Source: Kordiimonadales bacterium
Lineage (GTDB): Bacteria > Pseudomonadota > Alphaproteobacteria > Sphingomonadales > Kordiimonadaceae
NCBI GenBank assembly: GCA_015485385.1
Contig: WFTS01000017.1
Location: 1 to 45,014 of the forward strand
DNA: 45,014 nt
Direction: 5' to 3'
The notes under the pieces were generated by a model. It saw only the letters and a list, made by a program, of their open reading frames with translations. It searched no databases and was not told the DNA's origin. The translations under genes and the position numbers were made by a program. Numbering within the stretch: position 1 is the stretch's first letter; each line of letters opens with the position of its first letter. This document shows positions 1-8,335 of this stretch, piece after piece.

Positions 1-1503
1 TTGCTGCTTCATATTGTCAACAAAACTGTCTGCAAAGCGCCTATTATTTTTATCGCGGGCAAGGATGATCTAGAGCTTGATAAGCTGGCGATGATCGCAG
101 GCGCTTCGGATTATATGGCGCGGCAAAATGTCACCGAGCGCGAGCTAGAGCGCGCAGTGCGGTACGCCATAAACAAACGAAAATCTGAAAAACGTGTGGA
201 ACATTTGGCCTATCATGACCCGCTTACGGGGCTGCCAAACCGCCACCTCTTGCAAGACCGGCTAGAGCAAGTCCTTGCGCGGATTAAGCGCCGTAGCGGC
301 TTTGGCGCGCTGATGTTTCTTGATTTGGATAATTTCAAAACCATTAATGATAGCCTTGGCCATTCGGTTGGGGATTTGCTGTTGCAGGAAGTGGCAAAGC
401 GATTGCGGGCGTGTGGACGCGCCGAAGATACGGTGGCTCGGCTTGGCGGCGATGAATTTGTAATTTTGCTCCCCGACATTGGCCATGATACCCAAAATGC
501 CATTGGCGGTGCACAGGCGGTATCTGACAAGGTGCTGCGGTCGCTTACCAAAACGATGATGATCGACCATAACGAGCTGCATATTACCACCAGCATCGGC
601 GTCACAATATTGGACGCCGACAGCAAAAGCGTGGACACAGTGCTGCGCCAAGCCGATACAGCCATGTATGAAGCCAAGGCAAGAGGCAAAGACAGTTGCA
701 GCTTTTTTGCCCCGCAGATGGAGGAAGCAATCCTTCAGCAGGTTTTGATTGAGAACCAGATGCGTGCTGGATTGAAGCGCGGTGAATTTTACATGGTGTA
801 CCAGCCGATTGTTGGCGCTATGAGCGAAAAAATGGTCGGCGCAGAAGCGCTTGTCCGTTGGGAAAATGAAAAATTAGGATTTATTTCCCCAGCAGAATTT
901 GTGCCGGTGGCCGAGGCTAGCGGCTTGATTTGGGCGCTGGGGGAGAAGATTTTAGAAGAAAGCTGCCATTTTTTACAGCAAACCCCTGAGTTGCCGCAGC
1001 TGTCGATCAATATTTCCAGCGAGCAGATCCACAGACCGAATTTCGTGGCCTTTGTAGAAAATATTATCAATAAAACCAAGCTTGAACCGGGCCGCCTGAT
1101 CTTTGAAATTACGGAAACCACGTTGCTGGAAGATATAGACGCCGCCGCTGCAGTGATGGCAAAGCTGCGGTCGTTGGGGATACGGTTTGCTCTTGATGAT
1201 TTTGGCACGGGCTATTCTAGCCTGTCATACTTAAAGCGCTTGCCGTTCGATGTGGTGAAGATTGATCATAGCTTTACCCGCGGCGTGACGGAAAATGTTG
1301 ACGACCGCGCTATCATCGAAGCCGTTTTGAAACTAGGCGAAGTGCTGGGGCTAAGCGTGACCGGTGAAGGTGTTGAAACCAGAGAACAGCTTGAGTTTTT
1401 GCAGACTCACGGCTGCAATAATGTGCAGGGCTATTATTTCTCAAAACCCATCAACGGCAAAGACTTCTGCGCCAAATGGGCAAACGGTACGCCAGCGAAA
1501 TAA
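1..1503 (+). CDS. Receiver-GGDEF-EAL cyclic-di-GMP protein (5' end outside window)
   Basis: Two-headed cyclic-di-GMP enzyme. Residues 1-60 look like the C-terminal half of a response-regulator receiver domain (beta strand APIIFIAG, then GASDYM), so the TTG at base 1 is probably not the true start and the gene continues upstream. The GGDEF domain has an intact GGDEF at residues 149-153 and an RxxD inhibitory site (RAED, 140-143) five residues before it, which suggests an active, product-inhibited diguanylate cyclase. The EAL domain has EAL at 282-284, a DDFGTGYSS loop and GEGVET, which are the metal-binding and catalytic residues of an active phosphodiesterase. Both halves therefore look competent, and the net activity cannot be told from sequence. 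The protein is probably cytosolic and controlled through the receiver. It has no evident link to the polyketide cluster. Confidence 0.93.
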   Translation: MLLHIVNKTVCKAPIIFIAGKDDLELDKLAMIAGASDYMARQNVTERELERAVRYAINKRKSEKRVEHLAYHDPLTGLPNRHLLQDRLEQVLARIKRRSGFGALMFLDLDNFKTINDSLGHSVGDLLLQEVAKRLRACGRAEDTVARLGGDEFVILLPDIGHDTQNAIGGAQAVSDKVLRSLTKTMMIDHNELHITTSIGVTILDADSKSVDTVLRQADTAMYEAKARGKDSCSFFAPQMEEAILQQVLIENQMRAGLKRGEFYMVYQPIVGAMSEKMVGAEALVRWENEKLGFISPAEFVPVAEASGLIWALGEKILEESCHFLQQTPELPQLSINISSEQIHRPNFVAFVENIINKTKLEPGRLIFEITETTLLEDIDAAAAVMAKLRSLGIRFALDDFGTGYSSLSYLKRLPFDVVKIDHSFTRGVTENVDDRAIIEAVLKLGEVLGLSVTGEGVETREQLEFLQTHGCNNVQGYYFSKPINGKDFCAKWANGTPAK

Positions 1504-1783
1504 AACACAGCCTTTCGGCCTTCACACAAACAAAGTGAGATCCTGGGATCATGACGCGGGGCGACACATTATAGTGCTTCCAACCTAAAGGCCCCATTTG
1601 TGCTCACAACGGGCGCGACTGCGCCCCGCTGATAGACCGGCGCTTCGGCTCGTCACACGCCTACTTGATCGGCGAGCCTATCGTTCAGTCTAGGCTATTG
1701 CCCACCTATGGATGCACCGGTCTAGCTGTCGCATGACGGTGATCTAATTCCGGTTATTCCTCTGGGGTGGCTCGCGCGGGGCT
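1504..1783. other. Intergenic region between two convergent genes, no gene seen
   Basis: This 280-bp gap separates the 3' ends of the GGDEF-EAL gene (plus) and typA (minus). It holds a perfect 6-bp hairpin, GGGCGC-GACT-GCGCCC, at 1611-1626, but no T-run follows on either strand, so it is not a standard intrinsic terminator. No convincing ORF or RNA gene was found. Confidence 0.5.
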
Positions 1784-3628
1784 TTATGCCTCGGCGGTGC
1801 GGCTGGCTTTTTTGCGCTCGTGCGGCAACAGGTGGCGTTTGCGCAAACGAATATTGGTTGGCGTTACTTCCACCAATTCGTCGTCGTTAATATAGGCCAG
1901 CGCTTCCTCTAAAGGCAAAATTTTCGGCGTGGTCATTTTAATGGCGTCGTCTTTGCCTGATGCCCGCATGTTGGTTAGCTGTTTGGCCTTTTGCACATTC
2001 ACGTCCAGATCATTATCGCGGCTGTTTTCGCCGATGATCATGCCCTCATACACATCAACGCCGTGGTCGATCATGATGGTGCCGCGTTCTTGCAAATAAA
2101 ACAGCGCATACTGAACGGCTTTGCCGCCTGCGGTTGCCACCAGCACACCGCGTTGGCGCGCCCGAATGGGGCCTTTATAGGCATCATAGCGGTCATAGGC
2201 GCGGGCCATAATGCCGGTACCGCGAGTATCGGTTAGGAACTCACCGTGATAGCCAATAAGGCCGCGTGCAGGGGCGTCAAAGGTTAGGCGAACCTTGCCG
2301 CCGCCAGACGGCACCATGCCGGTTAATTCAGCCTTGCGCTTGGACATTTTCTCAACCACTGCGCCTTGATATTCTTCGTCTACATCCACTTGTACTGTCT
2401 CGTATGGCTCAAGCTTTTTGCAGTTTTCATCCATCTTCATAACGACGCGTGGACGGCTGATCGCCAGCTCGAATCCTTCGCGGCGCATGGTCTCAATCAA
2501 AACGCCGAGCTGTAGTTCGCCCCGACCAGCGACTTCAAATGCGTCCTTTGATCCAGCCTCTGTCACTTCGATGGCCACATTGCCTTCGGCTTCGCGCATA
2601 AGGCGGTCGCGGATAACGCGGGATGTAACATGCTTGCCTTCGCGGCCTGCCAAGGGGCTGTCATTGACCATGAATGTCATCGCCAGTGTTGGCGGATCAA
2701 CCGGGATAGCGTGCAATGCCTCGGTTACTTCAGGCACGGCGATGGTATCTGCCACGGTGGTGGTGGTTAACCCTGCGATCGCAACAATGTCCCCGGTTTC
2801 GGCTTCGTCAACGGCTACGCGGTCTAGGCCTCTGAAGGCCAGTAGTTTGGTGATGCGGCCTGTTTCAATGACCGAGCCGTCGCGGCTGAGGGAATGGATT
2901 GCAGACCCCACCTTGACACGGCCTGTCTCGATCCGCCCAGTAAGGATACGGCCGACAAAATTGTCGCGGTCCAAGAGACTAACAAGCATTGAAAATGGTT
3001 TGTTTATGTTTCCGTCAGTGACCACTTTAGGCGCAGGCACATGCTCGATGATTTTATCAAAGAGGGGGTTTAGGTTTTCCCGTGGGCCTTCTAGGTCATT
3101 ATCGCACCAGCCATCGCGGCCAGAGGCATACATCACTGGGAAATCAAGCTGATCATCGTCAGCGTCTAGGTTTACAAACAGGTCAAAGCAGGCGTCAGTG
3201 GCTTTGTCTGGATCACCGTCTGGCTTATCAACCTTGTTCACAACGACAATGGGCCTGAGGCCAAGAGCAAGCGCTTTCATGGTGACAAATTTGGTTTGCG
3301 GCATTGGGCCTTCTGCGGCGTCAACCAGCAAAACAACGCCGTCTACCATTGAAAGGATACGCTCAACTTCGCCGCCAAAATCAGCGTGGCCCGGAGTATC
3401 AACGATATTGATCCGAGTATCGCCCCACACAACACTGGTGCATTTGGCTAAAATAGTGATGCCGCGCTCTTTTTCCAAATCGCCGCTGTCCATCGCCCGT
3501 TCTTCGAGGCGCTGGTTATCCCTCAGCATTCCAGACTGTTTGAACAGATTATCCACAAGCGTGGTTTTGCCGTGGTCAACGTGGGCGATGATCGCAATAT
3601 TGCGGATCTTTTTAGCAGGCGTTGTCAT
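1784..3628 (-). CDS. typA: Ribosome-associated translational GTPase TypA/BipA
   Basis: This is a translational GTPase of the EF-G superfamily that binds the 70S ribosome and helps 50S assembly and growth under stress. The 614-residue length is typical. The GTPase motifs are complete: P-loop AHVDHGKTTL near residue 15, switch region RGITILAK, DTPGHADF and NKVDKP. The C-terminal half has the domain III/V and BipA-specific regions (for example GRGELQLGVLIE and PARGLIGYHGEF). The ATG start gives the usual alphaproteobacterial N-terminus (MTTPAKKIRNIAIIAHVDHG). It is transcribed alone on the minus strand. It is a housekeeping gene, so it marks ordinary chromosome to the left of the cluster. Confidence 0.98.
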   Translation of the reverse strand: MTTPAKKIRNIAIIAHVDHGKTTLVDNLFKQSGMLRDNQRLEERAMDSGDLEKERGITILAKCTSVVWGDTRINIVDTPGHADFGGEVERILSMVDGVVLLVDAAEGPMPQTKFVTMKALALGLRPIVVVNKVDKPDGDPDKATDACFDLFVNLDADDDQLDFPVMYASGRDGWCDNDLEGPRENLNPLFDKIIEHVPAPKVVTDGNINKPFSMLVSLLDRDNFVGRILTGRIETGRVKVGSAIHSLSRDGSVIETGRITKLLAFRGLDRVAVDEAETGDIVAIAGLTTTTVADTIAVPEVTEALHAIPVDPPTLAMTFMVNDSPLAGREGKHVTSRVIRDRLMREAEGNVAIEVTEAGSKDAFEVAGRGELQLGVLIETMRREGFELAISRPRVVMKMDENCKKLEPYETVQVDVDEEYQGAVVEKMSKRKAELTGMVPSGGGKVRLTFDAPARGLIGYHGEFLTDTRGTGIMARAYDRYDAYKGPIRARQRGVLVATAGGKAVQYALFYLQERGTIMIDHGVDVYEGMIIGENSRDNDLDVNVQKAKQLTNMRASGKDDAIKMTTPKILPLEEALAYINDDELVEVTPTNIRLRKRHLLPHERKKASRTAEA

Positions 3629-3676
3629 GTGGAATGACTTTCTCAGTAGAGGAGCAACCCCTTTGGGGTGGCTCTG

Positions 3677-3726
3677 AAATAAAAGAAAGGCCCCGTTTAT
3701 GGGCGCACACGGGCGCCGAGGGGCCT
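3677..3726 (-). terminator. Intrinsic terminator for the minus-strand solute-binding gene
   Basis: On the minus strand a 7-bp stem AGGCCCC/GGGGCCT (plus-strand 3720-3726 and 3688-3694) encloses a smaller GGCGC/GCGCC hairpin. The T-rich tract TTTCTTTTATTT (complement of 3677-3688) follows. It lies downstream of the stop of the gene ending at 3842, before typA starts. Confidence 0.65.
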
Positions 3727-3841
3727 AAAAGCTAACATTTGCGCGCCTTATACGCGCCCGAAGCCATTGCAGCAAGCTTTATTACTGCCCCTTATAAGAT
3801 AGAGCGTCTTTCGTGTTCAAGGCGGCTCTTTTGTCTGCCCT

Positions 3842-4681
3842 TTAACCCACCAAACATTTGAACTCTGGAGTGGTTGGATCTTGGGCAAACTCGCCTCTGC
3901 GCGACAGAGCAATATAAAGGGGGGATATGCCCAGCGGGGGCTGTAACGCACGCACTAATTTGCGGCTCCCCAGTGGAGTTGATACATCATCATCCAGTTC
4001 GGCTTGACCGATTACAAAATCAATTTTCCCATCTAGCATATCAGCGAACAAAATATCCATCGTGCTGCGCTGCACTGTGGTGGCGGTCCCTTGCTTAATA
4101 TAATTTTCAAATGGTTTCGATAGGAAGACGCCGGAAATATAGCCAAGGACTTTCCCGTCAAATATTGACCATTTTTTGAAGCGTGCAAGCGGCTGTCTTG
4201 TGGACTGAAAAGCCAATATAGCGACCGTGGTATAAGGCTTTTTTGCGAAATAAAATATTTTCTCGCGCGCAGCGGTTTTGTTGGCTGCAATTAGCCCGTC
4301 TACATACCCTTGCGATGCCATTTGAAATGCCCGCGCCCATGAGGGTACAATGATAAATTCCGCCTCTAAGCCACAGGTGTTGAAGGCGGCAATGGCTTTC
4401 TCAAATCCCAGTGGGCGAATTTTACGGTAAGATTTTTCTGCGACCAAAATACTATTTTGAATGGTCGCGATTGTGATGGATTTTTTGTGTGTGTCGTCTG
4501 CCAATGTGGGGGATGTCGCGACAGCGACCAAGGCTGCGCAGGCGGCAAGCAGGCCAGTTGCCCCAGTTTTTTTCGCCCCTATTTTCTTTATACAGAAAGC
4601 ACCTAACGCGCTGCATACTAAAAAAGCGCAAAAAATCACAGTCGCACTAATGGGCGGCGCAAAAGGAAACTCGGTGTACAC
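3842..4681 (-). CDS. Periplasmic solute-binding-like protein, paralogue 1
   Basis: This is a bacterial extracellular solute-binding protein of the family-3 (amino-acid-binding) fold type. No ABC permease or ATPase is adjacent, so the ligand is unknown. The GTG start at 4681 is supported by a ribosome-binding site (CAGGGAG, about 6 nt upstream). The N-terminus is unusual: a hydrophobic segment at about residues 12-30, a Lys-rich stretch, then a second hydrophobic segment at about 42-60 ending in TLADD. Either the second segment is the real signal peptide or the protein is membrane-tethered. The segment PSWARAFQMA...DGLIAANKTAAREKIFYF is closely mirrored in the next gene, so the two are paralogues. 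A sensor or scavenging role is possible but is inference. Confidence 0.7.
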   Translation of the reverse strand: MYTEFPFAPPISATVIFCAFLVCSALGAFCIKKIGAKKTGATGLLAACAALVAVATSPTLADDTHKKSITIATIQNSILVAEKSYRKIRPLGFEKAIAAFNTCGLEAEFIIVPSWARAFQMASQGYVDGLIAANKTAAREKIFYFAKKPYTTVAILAFQSTRQPLARFKKWSIFDGKVLGYISGVFLSKPFENYIKQGTATTVQRSTMDILFADMLDGKIDFVIGQAELDDDVSTPLGSRKLVRALQPPLGISPLYIALSRRGEFAQDPTTPEFKCLVG

Positions 4682-4785
4682 TTAAAACTCCCTGTAACAT
4701 ATCACCCCCTTAGAGTAAGGCTTTGATCTTGCGTAAAGGTTAACAGGCTATGTTTTGTTAGAATTTTATGCTGGAAAATAGGGTT

Positions 4786-5691
4786 TTATTGCATCAGGCA
4801 CAGAAATTTTGGGTCTGTTTGGTTCGCGCCGAAGGGGCTGGATTTTCCAATGGCTATATATTGCGCAGACCGATCAAGCGGTGGATCAAGAGCGCGAATT
4901 GTGGTGTCTTCACTCAGGGTTTTTAAGGCTGTAACATCTAAAAGGGTTTGGTCTACTGCAAACGTAATTTTCTTTTGAATAAGCGCCTCATAGAGCGTGT
5001 CTAGGGTGCTATATTCCTGCACTTTAATGCCGTGTTGATCGGTGTAATCTTTAAAGGATTTTAAAATCAAAGTCCCCGCAAGCTGGCCCAAGCGTTTGCC
5101 TTTAAACATTTCAAGCCCCGTATAGGTTAATGCGGGGCTATTTTTATGAGTAAAGGCAATGATGGTCATATAGGTGAAGGGCGTTTTCGGAAAATAAAAT
5201 ATTTTCTCTCTGGCTGCAGATTTATTGGCAGGCATTATCGCGTCTACTTGGTTATGGGTGGCCATATGGTAGGCCCTTGACCAAGACGGAGCGGTAATGA
5301 TGTTTGCCCGGATACCACATTTTTCAAGTAAGGGGCGCGCCGCATCAGCCCCAAAAGAAAACAAACGCCCCGCCGCTTTGCGCACAGTTAAGGGGCGTGA
5401 GCTGATTGTCACAAGTGTCATATCGTAAGACGTGCCAGTGGTTAGGCTGCTGTTTTGCGCCTGACTTTCTGCCAATGTTTGTGCCCGTGTTTCTGCCAAT
5501 GTATCTGCCAGTGTATCTGCCAGTGTATCTGCCAGTGTATCTGCCAGTGCCATCCCTGTGCTCAAGACAGCGAAAGAGGTTGCAAACACGCCAAGGCTGA
5601 ACCCTCGCAACAGTCTTGATAAATATGATTGTTCGCTGTGGTGCTGCAAATGCTTTGCCTCGCCGCTACACTGAAGGCGCCACCATAGCAA
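4786..5691 (-). CDS. Periplasmic solute-binding-like protein, paralogue 2, with repeat-expanded N-terminus
   Basis: Paralogue of the downstream gene: it shares APSWSRAYHMA..., ANKSAAREKIFYF and the C-terminal block ALDPPL...YIAIG. A hydrophobic signal segment (about residues 33-50, ending in MALA) is followed by a run of DTLA tetrapeptides encoded by a 12-bp tandem repeat, which acts as a low-complexity spacer between signal peptide and mature domain. The start is uncertain: the open frame begins with TTG at 5691, further TTG codons occur in frame before the signal segment, and there is no ATG before it. The gene is on the minus strand, 104 bp upstream of paralogue 1 without an obvious terminator, so the two may be co-transcribed. 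No transporter partner is visible and the ligand is unknown. Confidence 0.68.
   Translation of the reverse strand: MLWWRLQCSGEAKHLQHHSEQSYLSRLLRGFSLGVFATSFAVLSTGMALADTLADTLADTLADTLAETRAQTLAESQAQNSSLTTGTSYDMTLVTISSRPLTVRKAAGRLFSFGADAARPLLEKCGIRANIITAPSWSRAYHMATHNQVDAIMPANKSAAREKIFYFPKTPFTYMTIIAFTHKNSPALTYTGLEMFKGKRLGQLAGTLILKSFKDYTDQHGIKVQEYSTLDTLYEALIQKKITFAVDQTLLDVTALKTLSEDTTIRALDPPLDRSAQYIAIGKSSPFGANQTDPKFLCLMQ
5495..5549. repeat. 12-bp in-frame tandem repeat encoding (DTLA)n
   Basis: About 4.6 copies of GCCAGTGTATCT, the first with one A/G change, lie just after the signal-peptide region of the gene at 4786-5691. The unit is a multiple of three, so copy-number change keeps the frame. Confidence 0.9.
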
Positions 5692-5787
5692 AATTATCTG
5701 GACGATGTGTTAACGAACGGTCTTTGGTAGGCGTATGGGGCTCTGTGCAGGTTACCCCTAGCAATTTGAGGTCTTTTTAAGACAGGT

Positions 5788-6582
5788 TTAATTGCTGTTG
5801 CAGCCTTTAATGGCAGCGCGCATTTTCTCTATGAAGGTAGGGTCTTTTTTGGCGAACGGTTTTGCGATTTGAAAGGAAACCGGAATGCTCTCTCGTAGGG
5901 TCATTTTTATATTGGATGCCAGTTTCAAGCGCGTGTCGTTTGTAAGTTGTTTGCGGAAATCAACGGCCAGCAAAGCGTCGATCTGTTTTGATAGCAGCAA
6001 ATAAACCAGCCGGTTTTTATCGGCACTACCTTCTGTGAAATTATACCCGTCTTTATGCAATCTATCCACCAAAGCAGACCCCTTGAAAGCAGTGACTTTT
6101 GCCGAGGCCTTAAACGCATTGCTTTCAGGATCTTGGGCATTGCTTTTTAACATATACCAATAGATGCCAAGCGCACCAGCAGGCCCGGCCGTGCGTGATA
6201 ATCTTTCTGTATCGCCCCGGAAAGCAGAGGGGAACCAAACCGCATCATCAAATTCATTCAGAATGGTGCGCGCACGCGACAAAGGCGCTTGAATGATACG
6301 AAAGGGCCGGCCCATTTTGTCCATGGCGCATGTGAACAGGGTCATCGCTGGGCCTTCAAATTTACCTGAAGCCGTATTGTTCATTAAGACAGTTTCCCCG
6401 TGGGTGAAAAGCGTGATTATATCCGCTTGATGCGCCGCAGGATTGGCAAAGGCTGCACTTGGAGTCAATAAAAGCGCTGCCACGCACACTTGAGCCGCCC
6501 TAGCTGCCCTGCGCAAGTTGGCAGGCCAGCCAAGCGAGTGTTTTTGCATGGTGCGTGTTCGGTATTTAAAATGCGCTAACAT
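5788..6582 (-). CDS. Periplasmic solute-binding-like protein, divergent third copy
   Basis: A secreted protein with an Arg-rich N-region and hydrophobic core (about residues 30-46, ending SAAFAN), then a compact solute-binding-like domain of about 215 residues. It is more distant from the two genes downstream: the ANKxAAREKIFYF block is absent, but the layout (signal peptide, ITLFTHGE... first strand, C-terminal Cys) is similar. ATG at 6582 is used; ATG at 6549 is an alternative that still keeps the signal peptide. No ABC permease genes are near. Function and ligand are unknown. The cluster of three such genes on one strand suggests local duplication. Confidence 0.62.
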   Translation of the reverse strand: MLAHFKYRTRTMQKHSLGWPANLRRAARAAQVCVAALLLTPSAAFANPAAHQADIITLFTHGETVLMNNTASGKFEGPAMTLFTCAMDKMGRPFRIIQAPLSRARTILNEFDDAVWFPSAFRGDTERLSRTAGPAGALGIYWYMLKSNAQDPESNAFKASAKVTAFKGSALVDRLHKDGYNFTEGSADKNRLVYLLLSKQIDALLAVDFRKQLTNDTRLKLASNIKMTLRESIPVSFQIAKPFAKKDPTFIEKMRAAIKGCNSN

Positions 6583-6908
6583 ACTTTAAAGGTGCCAGCA
6601 GTGGCGGCACTTGTCGAGAGTAAATATCGTGTTTTTATTGATCTATGTCGCACACTTGGGGCGCGGCGCACAGGCCGGTACGGTGCTACAAAATGATCGG
6701 CAAGACGCCCTTTGCAATCCGAAAGTTTCCCGTCAGTATAAAGGCTTACGAGTCGCATACACCACAAGCGTGTAGCTTCGCGCTAAGGGAATAAACCCGG
6801 CGGTTCCGACGGAAAATAAATTTGAAAGAAATGGCGAATAAAACCCTTGTTTATCAATGGACTATGGGAATATTGCGCACAATCAATAGACTGTGATGCT
6901 GCTTGGCC
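6583..6908. other. Intergenic region, no gene seen
   Basis: This stretch of about 325 bp lies upstream of the minus-strand solute-binding gene and of the plus-strand sRNA locus. Short open frames here lack start context and family resemblance. It probably holds the promoter of the minus-strand gene, but no clear -35/-10 pair was recognised. Confidence 0.4.
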
Positions 6909-6937
6909 TTGGATTTTTTATCCACAGTGCTTATGTT
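6909..6937 (+). promoter_or_regulatory. Sigma-70-type promoter of the candidate sRNA
   Basis: TTGGAT (6909-6914), a 17-bp spacer, then TATGTT (6932-6937). The predicted start at about 6944 gives a transcript of about 78 nt that ends exactly at the terminator at 6995-7021. Confidence 0.5.
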
Positions 6938-6943
6938 AACAGG

Positions 6944-7021
6944 TAGCGGTTCACCCCGCTAATGCCCTCCGTGGGCGTTTCCTCCCTGAGCCTGGGCCAC
7001 GCTAATGCGTGGCCTTTTTTT
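6944..7021 (+). ncRNA. Candidate trans-acting sRNA, suhB/mmgR-like
   Basis: A non-coding transcript of about 78 nt is predicted. A 5' hairpin AGCGG-TTCACC-CCGCT (6945-6960) is followed by an unpaired stretch containing GGGCGTTTCCTCCCTGA (about 6973-6989), then a strong intrinsic terminator. The CCTCCC core is complementary to Shine-Dalgarno sequences, as in many Hfq-dependent sRNAs. Length, order and the TTTCCTCCCTGA motif recall the alphaproteobacterial suhB/mmgR (alpha-r8) family, but this is from memory of the family and not a search. No ORF of note lies in it. Likely role: translation repression of mRNAs by pairing at ribosome-binding sites. Confidence 0.55.
6995..7021 (+). terminator. 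Intrinsic terminator of the candidate sRNA
   Basis: A perfect 8-bp stem GGCCACGC/GCGTGGCC with loop TAAT (6995-7014) is followed by seven Ts. It is one of the clearest terminators in the window. Confidence 0.8.
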
Positions 7022-7145
7022 ATGCGTCTGGGCTAACGCGTGGCCTTTTCTTATGGGATTGGGCTAATGCGCGGCCTTTTTTTATGCGTCTGGGCTAACG
7101 CGTGGCCTTTTTTTATGGGATTGGGCTAATGCGCGGCTTTTTGTG
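7022..7145. repeat. Four 31-bp tandem repeats derived from the sRNA terminator
   Basis: ATG trinucleotides at 7022, 7053, 7084 and 7115 mark four units with an exact 31-bp period. Units 1 and 3 are nearly identical, as are 2 and 4, so the array is a doubled 62-bp element. Each unit keeps the loop, right arm and T-run of the terminator just upstream (for example GGGCTAACGCGTGGCC then Ts) but has lost about five bases of the left arm, so it cannot form the original 8-bp stem. No gene is in the array. Confidence 0.85.
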
Positions 7146-7175
7146 CAGTGTTGGCTTATGCGACGTTGGCTGGGC

Positions 7176-8120
7176 TTATTCGGCGGCATACAGCGGGTTA
7201 TGGCGTAAGGCTGGGTCTTGCTTGCTTTGCTGCTCTATATGCTTGATCAACTGCTGGCTCACGTTAAGCAGGGCTTTTTGTATGTCTGCAAAGTTTGGCA
7301 GGGGCGTGTGGCTGGCTTCATCCATATAAAGCGCTCGGTTAATTTCAATTTGCAGGGCGTGGATATTATGAGAGGGCGTGCCGTAATGTACGGTTGAAAA
7401 CCCTCCAGAATAGGGGACATTGCGCCTTACGCGAAACCCGGCCTTGATGAAAAGCTGTTCACTTAAAGCTGTGAACTCGCGGCTGCAACTGCTGCCCCAA
7501 CTGTCGCCCAGCACAATATCCGGGCCGCTGTATTTGTCGCGTCGTTTGACGGCAGGCGACGGCATAGAGTGACAATCAATCAGGTAGGCTGTTCCAAATT
7601 GTGCGCGGCGTTCGCCTAGCAGGCGGGCCAGAGTTTGGTGGTATGGGATATGGATCTGCTCCAACCGGTTTGCGGCTTCCCGTGCAGGCAGGGGGCTTTT
7701 ATAAATTGGCATACCGTCATTGATGATTTTGGGTATCAATCCCAGCCCTGCTTTGACCCTGTGGCTGATATTGAGGCCATGTGGATCAAGGCGAGGGCTA
7801 AACATTTTGGGGTCTAGTTCGTTTGAAGCGCGGTTGAGGTCCAGATAGGCGCGGGCGTGCGTGGCAACCAATAATGTGCCGCCATATTGGCAGACATTTT
7901 CATATAAAATATCGACAAAGGCATCTTCGGATTGCCGCAGTTTTTGATCATCTAACCGCGCGCGGGACTTGAAGCAGGGCGGGTAATGACGCCCACTGTG
8001 CGGGGCTGCAAATATGAAGGGCGATAGCTGCTTTTTAGGCGGCAAGCGCAGGATGAACGGCGGCGGTGTGCGTGTGGATTGCATATCCGGCAGCCTAACG
8101 TTTTTTAAAGCGATTGTCAT
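7176..8120 (-). CDS. N-formylglutamate amidohydrolase family protein
   Basis: A member of the N-formylglutamate deformylase family, zinc-dependent hydrolases that release formate from N-formyl-L-glutamate at the end of one histidine-degradation route; many paralogues act on other N-acyl amino acids. Family blocks are clear: FIFAAPHSGRHYP near residue 36, HARAYLDLNRASNELDPKMF, YLIDCHSMPSP, DIVLGD, and the C-terminal PSHNIHALQIEINRALYMDE. The 314-residue length is normal and no signal peptide is seen. No hut genes are adjacent, so a role in histidine catabolism is not supported by context. ATG at 8120 is used. The gene is transcribed away from the tRNA. Confidence 0.87.
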   Translation of the reverse strand: MTIALKNVRLPDMQSTRTPPPFILRLPPKKQLSPFIFAAPHSGRHYPPCFKSRARLDDQKLRQSEDAFVDILYENVCQYGGTLLVATHARAYLDLNRASNELDPKMFSPRLDPHGLNISHRVKAGLGLIPKIINDGMPIYKSPLPAREAANRLEQIHIPYHQTLARLLGERRAQFGTAYLIDCHSMPSPAVKRRDKYSGPDIVLGDSWGSSCSREFTALSEQLFIKAGFRVRRNVPYSGGFSTVHYGTPSHNIHALQIEINRALYMDEASHTPLPNFADIQKALLNVSQQLIKHIEQQSKQDPALRHNPLYAAE

Positions 8121-8179
8121 CTATTGTGGTGGTTATGTTGGCGGGTATTGTCGCAGGGAATATGGGCACGAAATTGCGC

Positions 8180-8208
8180 TTGCACACGGCCCGGCCCCGG
8201 TTTATACA
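8180..8208 (+). promoter_or_regulatory. Promoter of tRNA-Val
   Basis: TTGCAC (8180-8185), a 17-bp GC-rich spacer, then TATACA (8203-8208): a near-consensus housekeeping promoter. The start would be near 8215, about 45 nt before the tRNA. Confidence 0.6.
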
Positions 8209-8259
8209 CGCGGTCACAGAACAAAAGGCATGGCCTTTTCAAAGTGCTTAAATGGTCAG

Positions 8260-8335
8260 GGTCGGTTAGCTCAGTTGGTAGAGCGCATCGTTGACATCGA
8301 TGAGGTCGCTGGTTCGAGCCCAGTACCGACCACCA
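8260..8335 (+). tRNA. tRNA-Val (anticodon GAC)
   Basis: A full cloverleaf can be drawn: acceptor stem GGTCGGT/ACCGACC (8260-8266 and 8325-8331), D arm GCTC...GAGC, anticodon stem CATCG/CGATG around loop TTGACAT with anticodon GAC at 8293-8295, T loop GGTTCGAGCCC region, discriminator A, and an encoded CCA (8333-8335). It decodes GUC/GUU valine codons. It lies at the border between housekeeping genes and the accessory block on its 3' side. Confidence 0.96.

Noticed and set aside
1504-1783. Intrinsic terminator at the 1611-1626 hairpin
   Set aside because: The perfect stem has no T-run on either strand.
2418-3677. Plus-strand ORFs of up to 244 codons over typA
   Set aside because: They are antisense to a fully conserved GTPase, with Ser/Arg/Thr-rich shadow composition and no family motif.
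7022-7145. CRISPR-like array
   Set aside because: The 31-bp units are contiguous with no spacers and derive from the neighbouring terminator.
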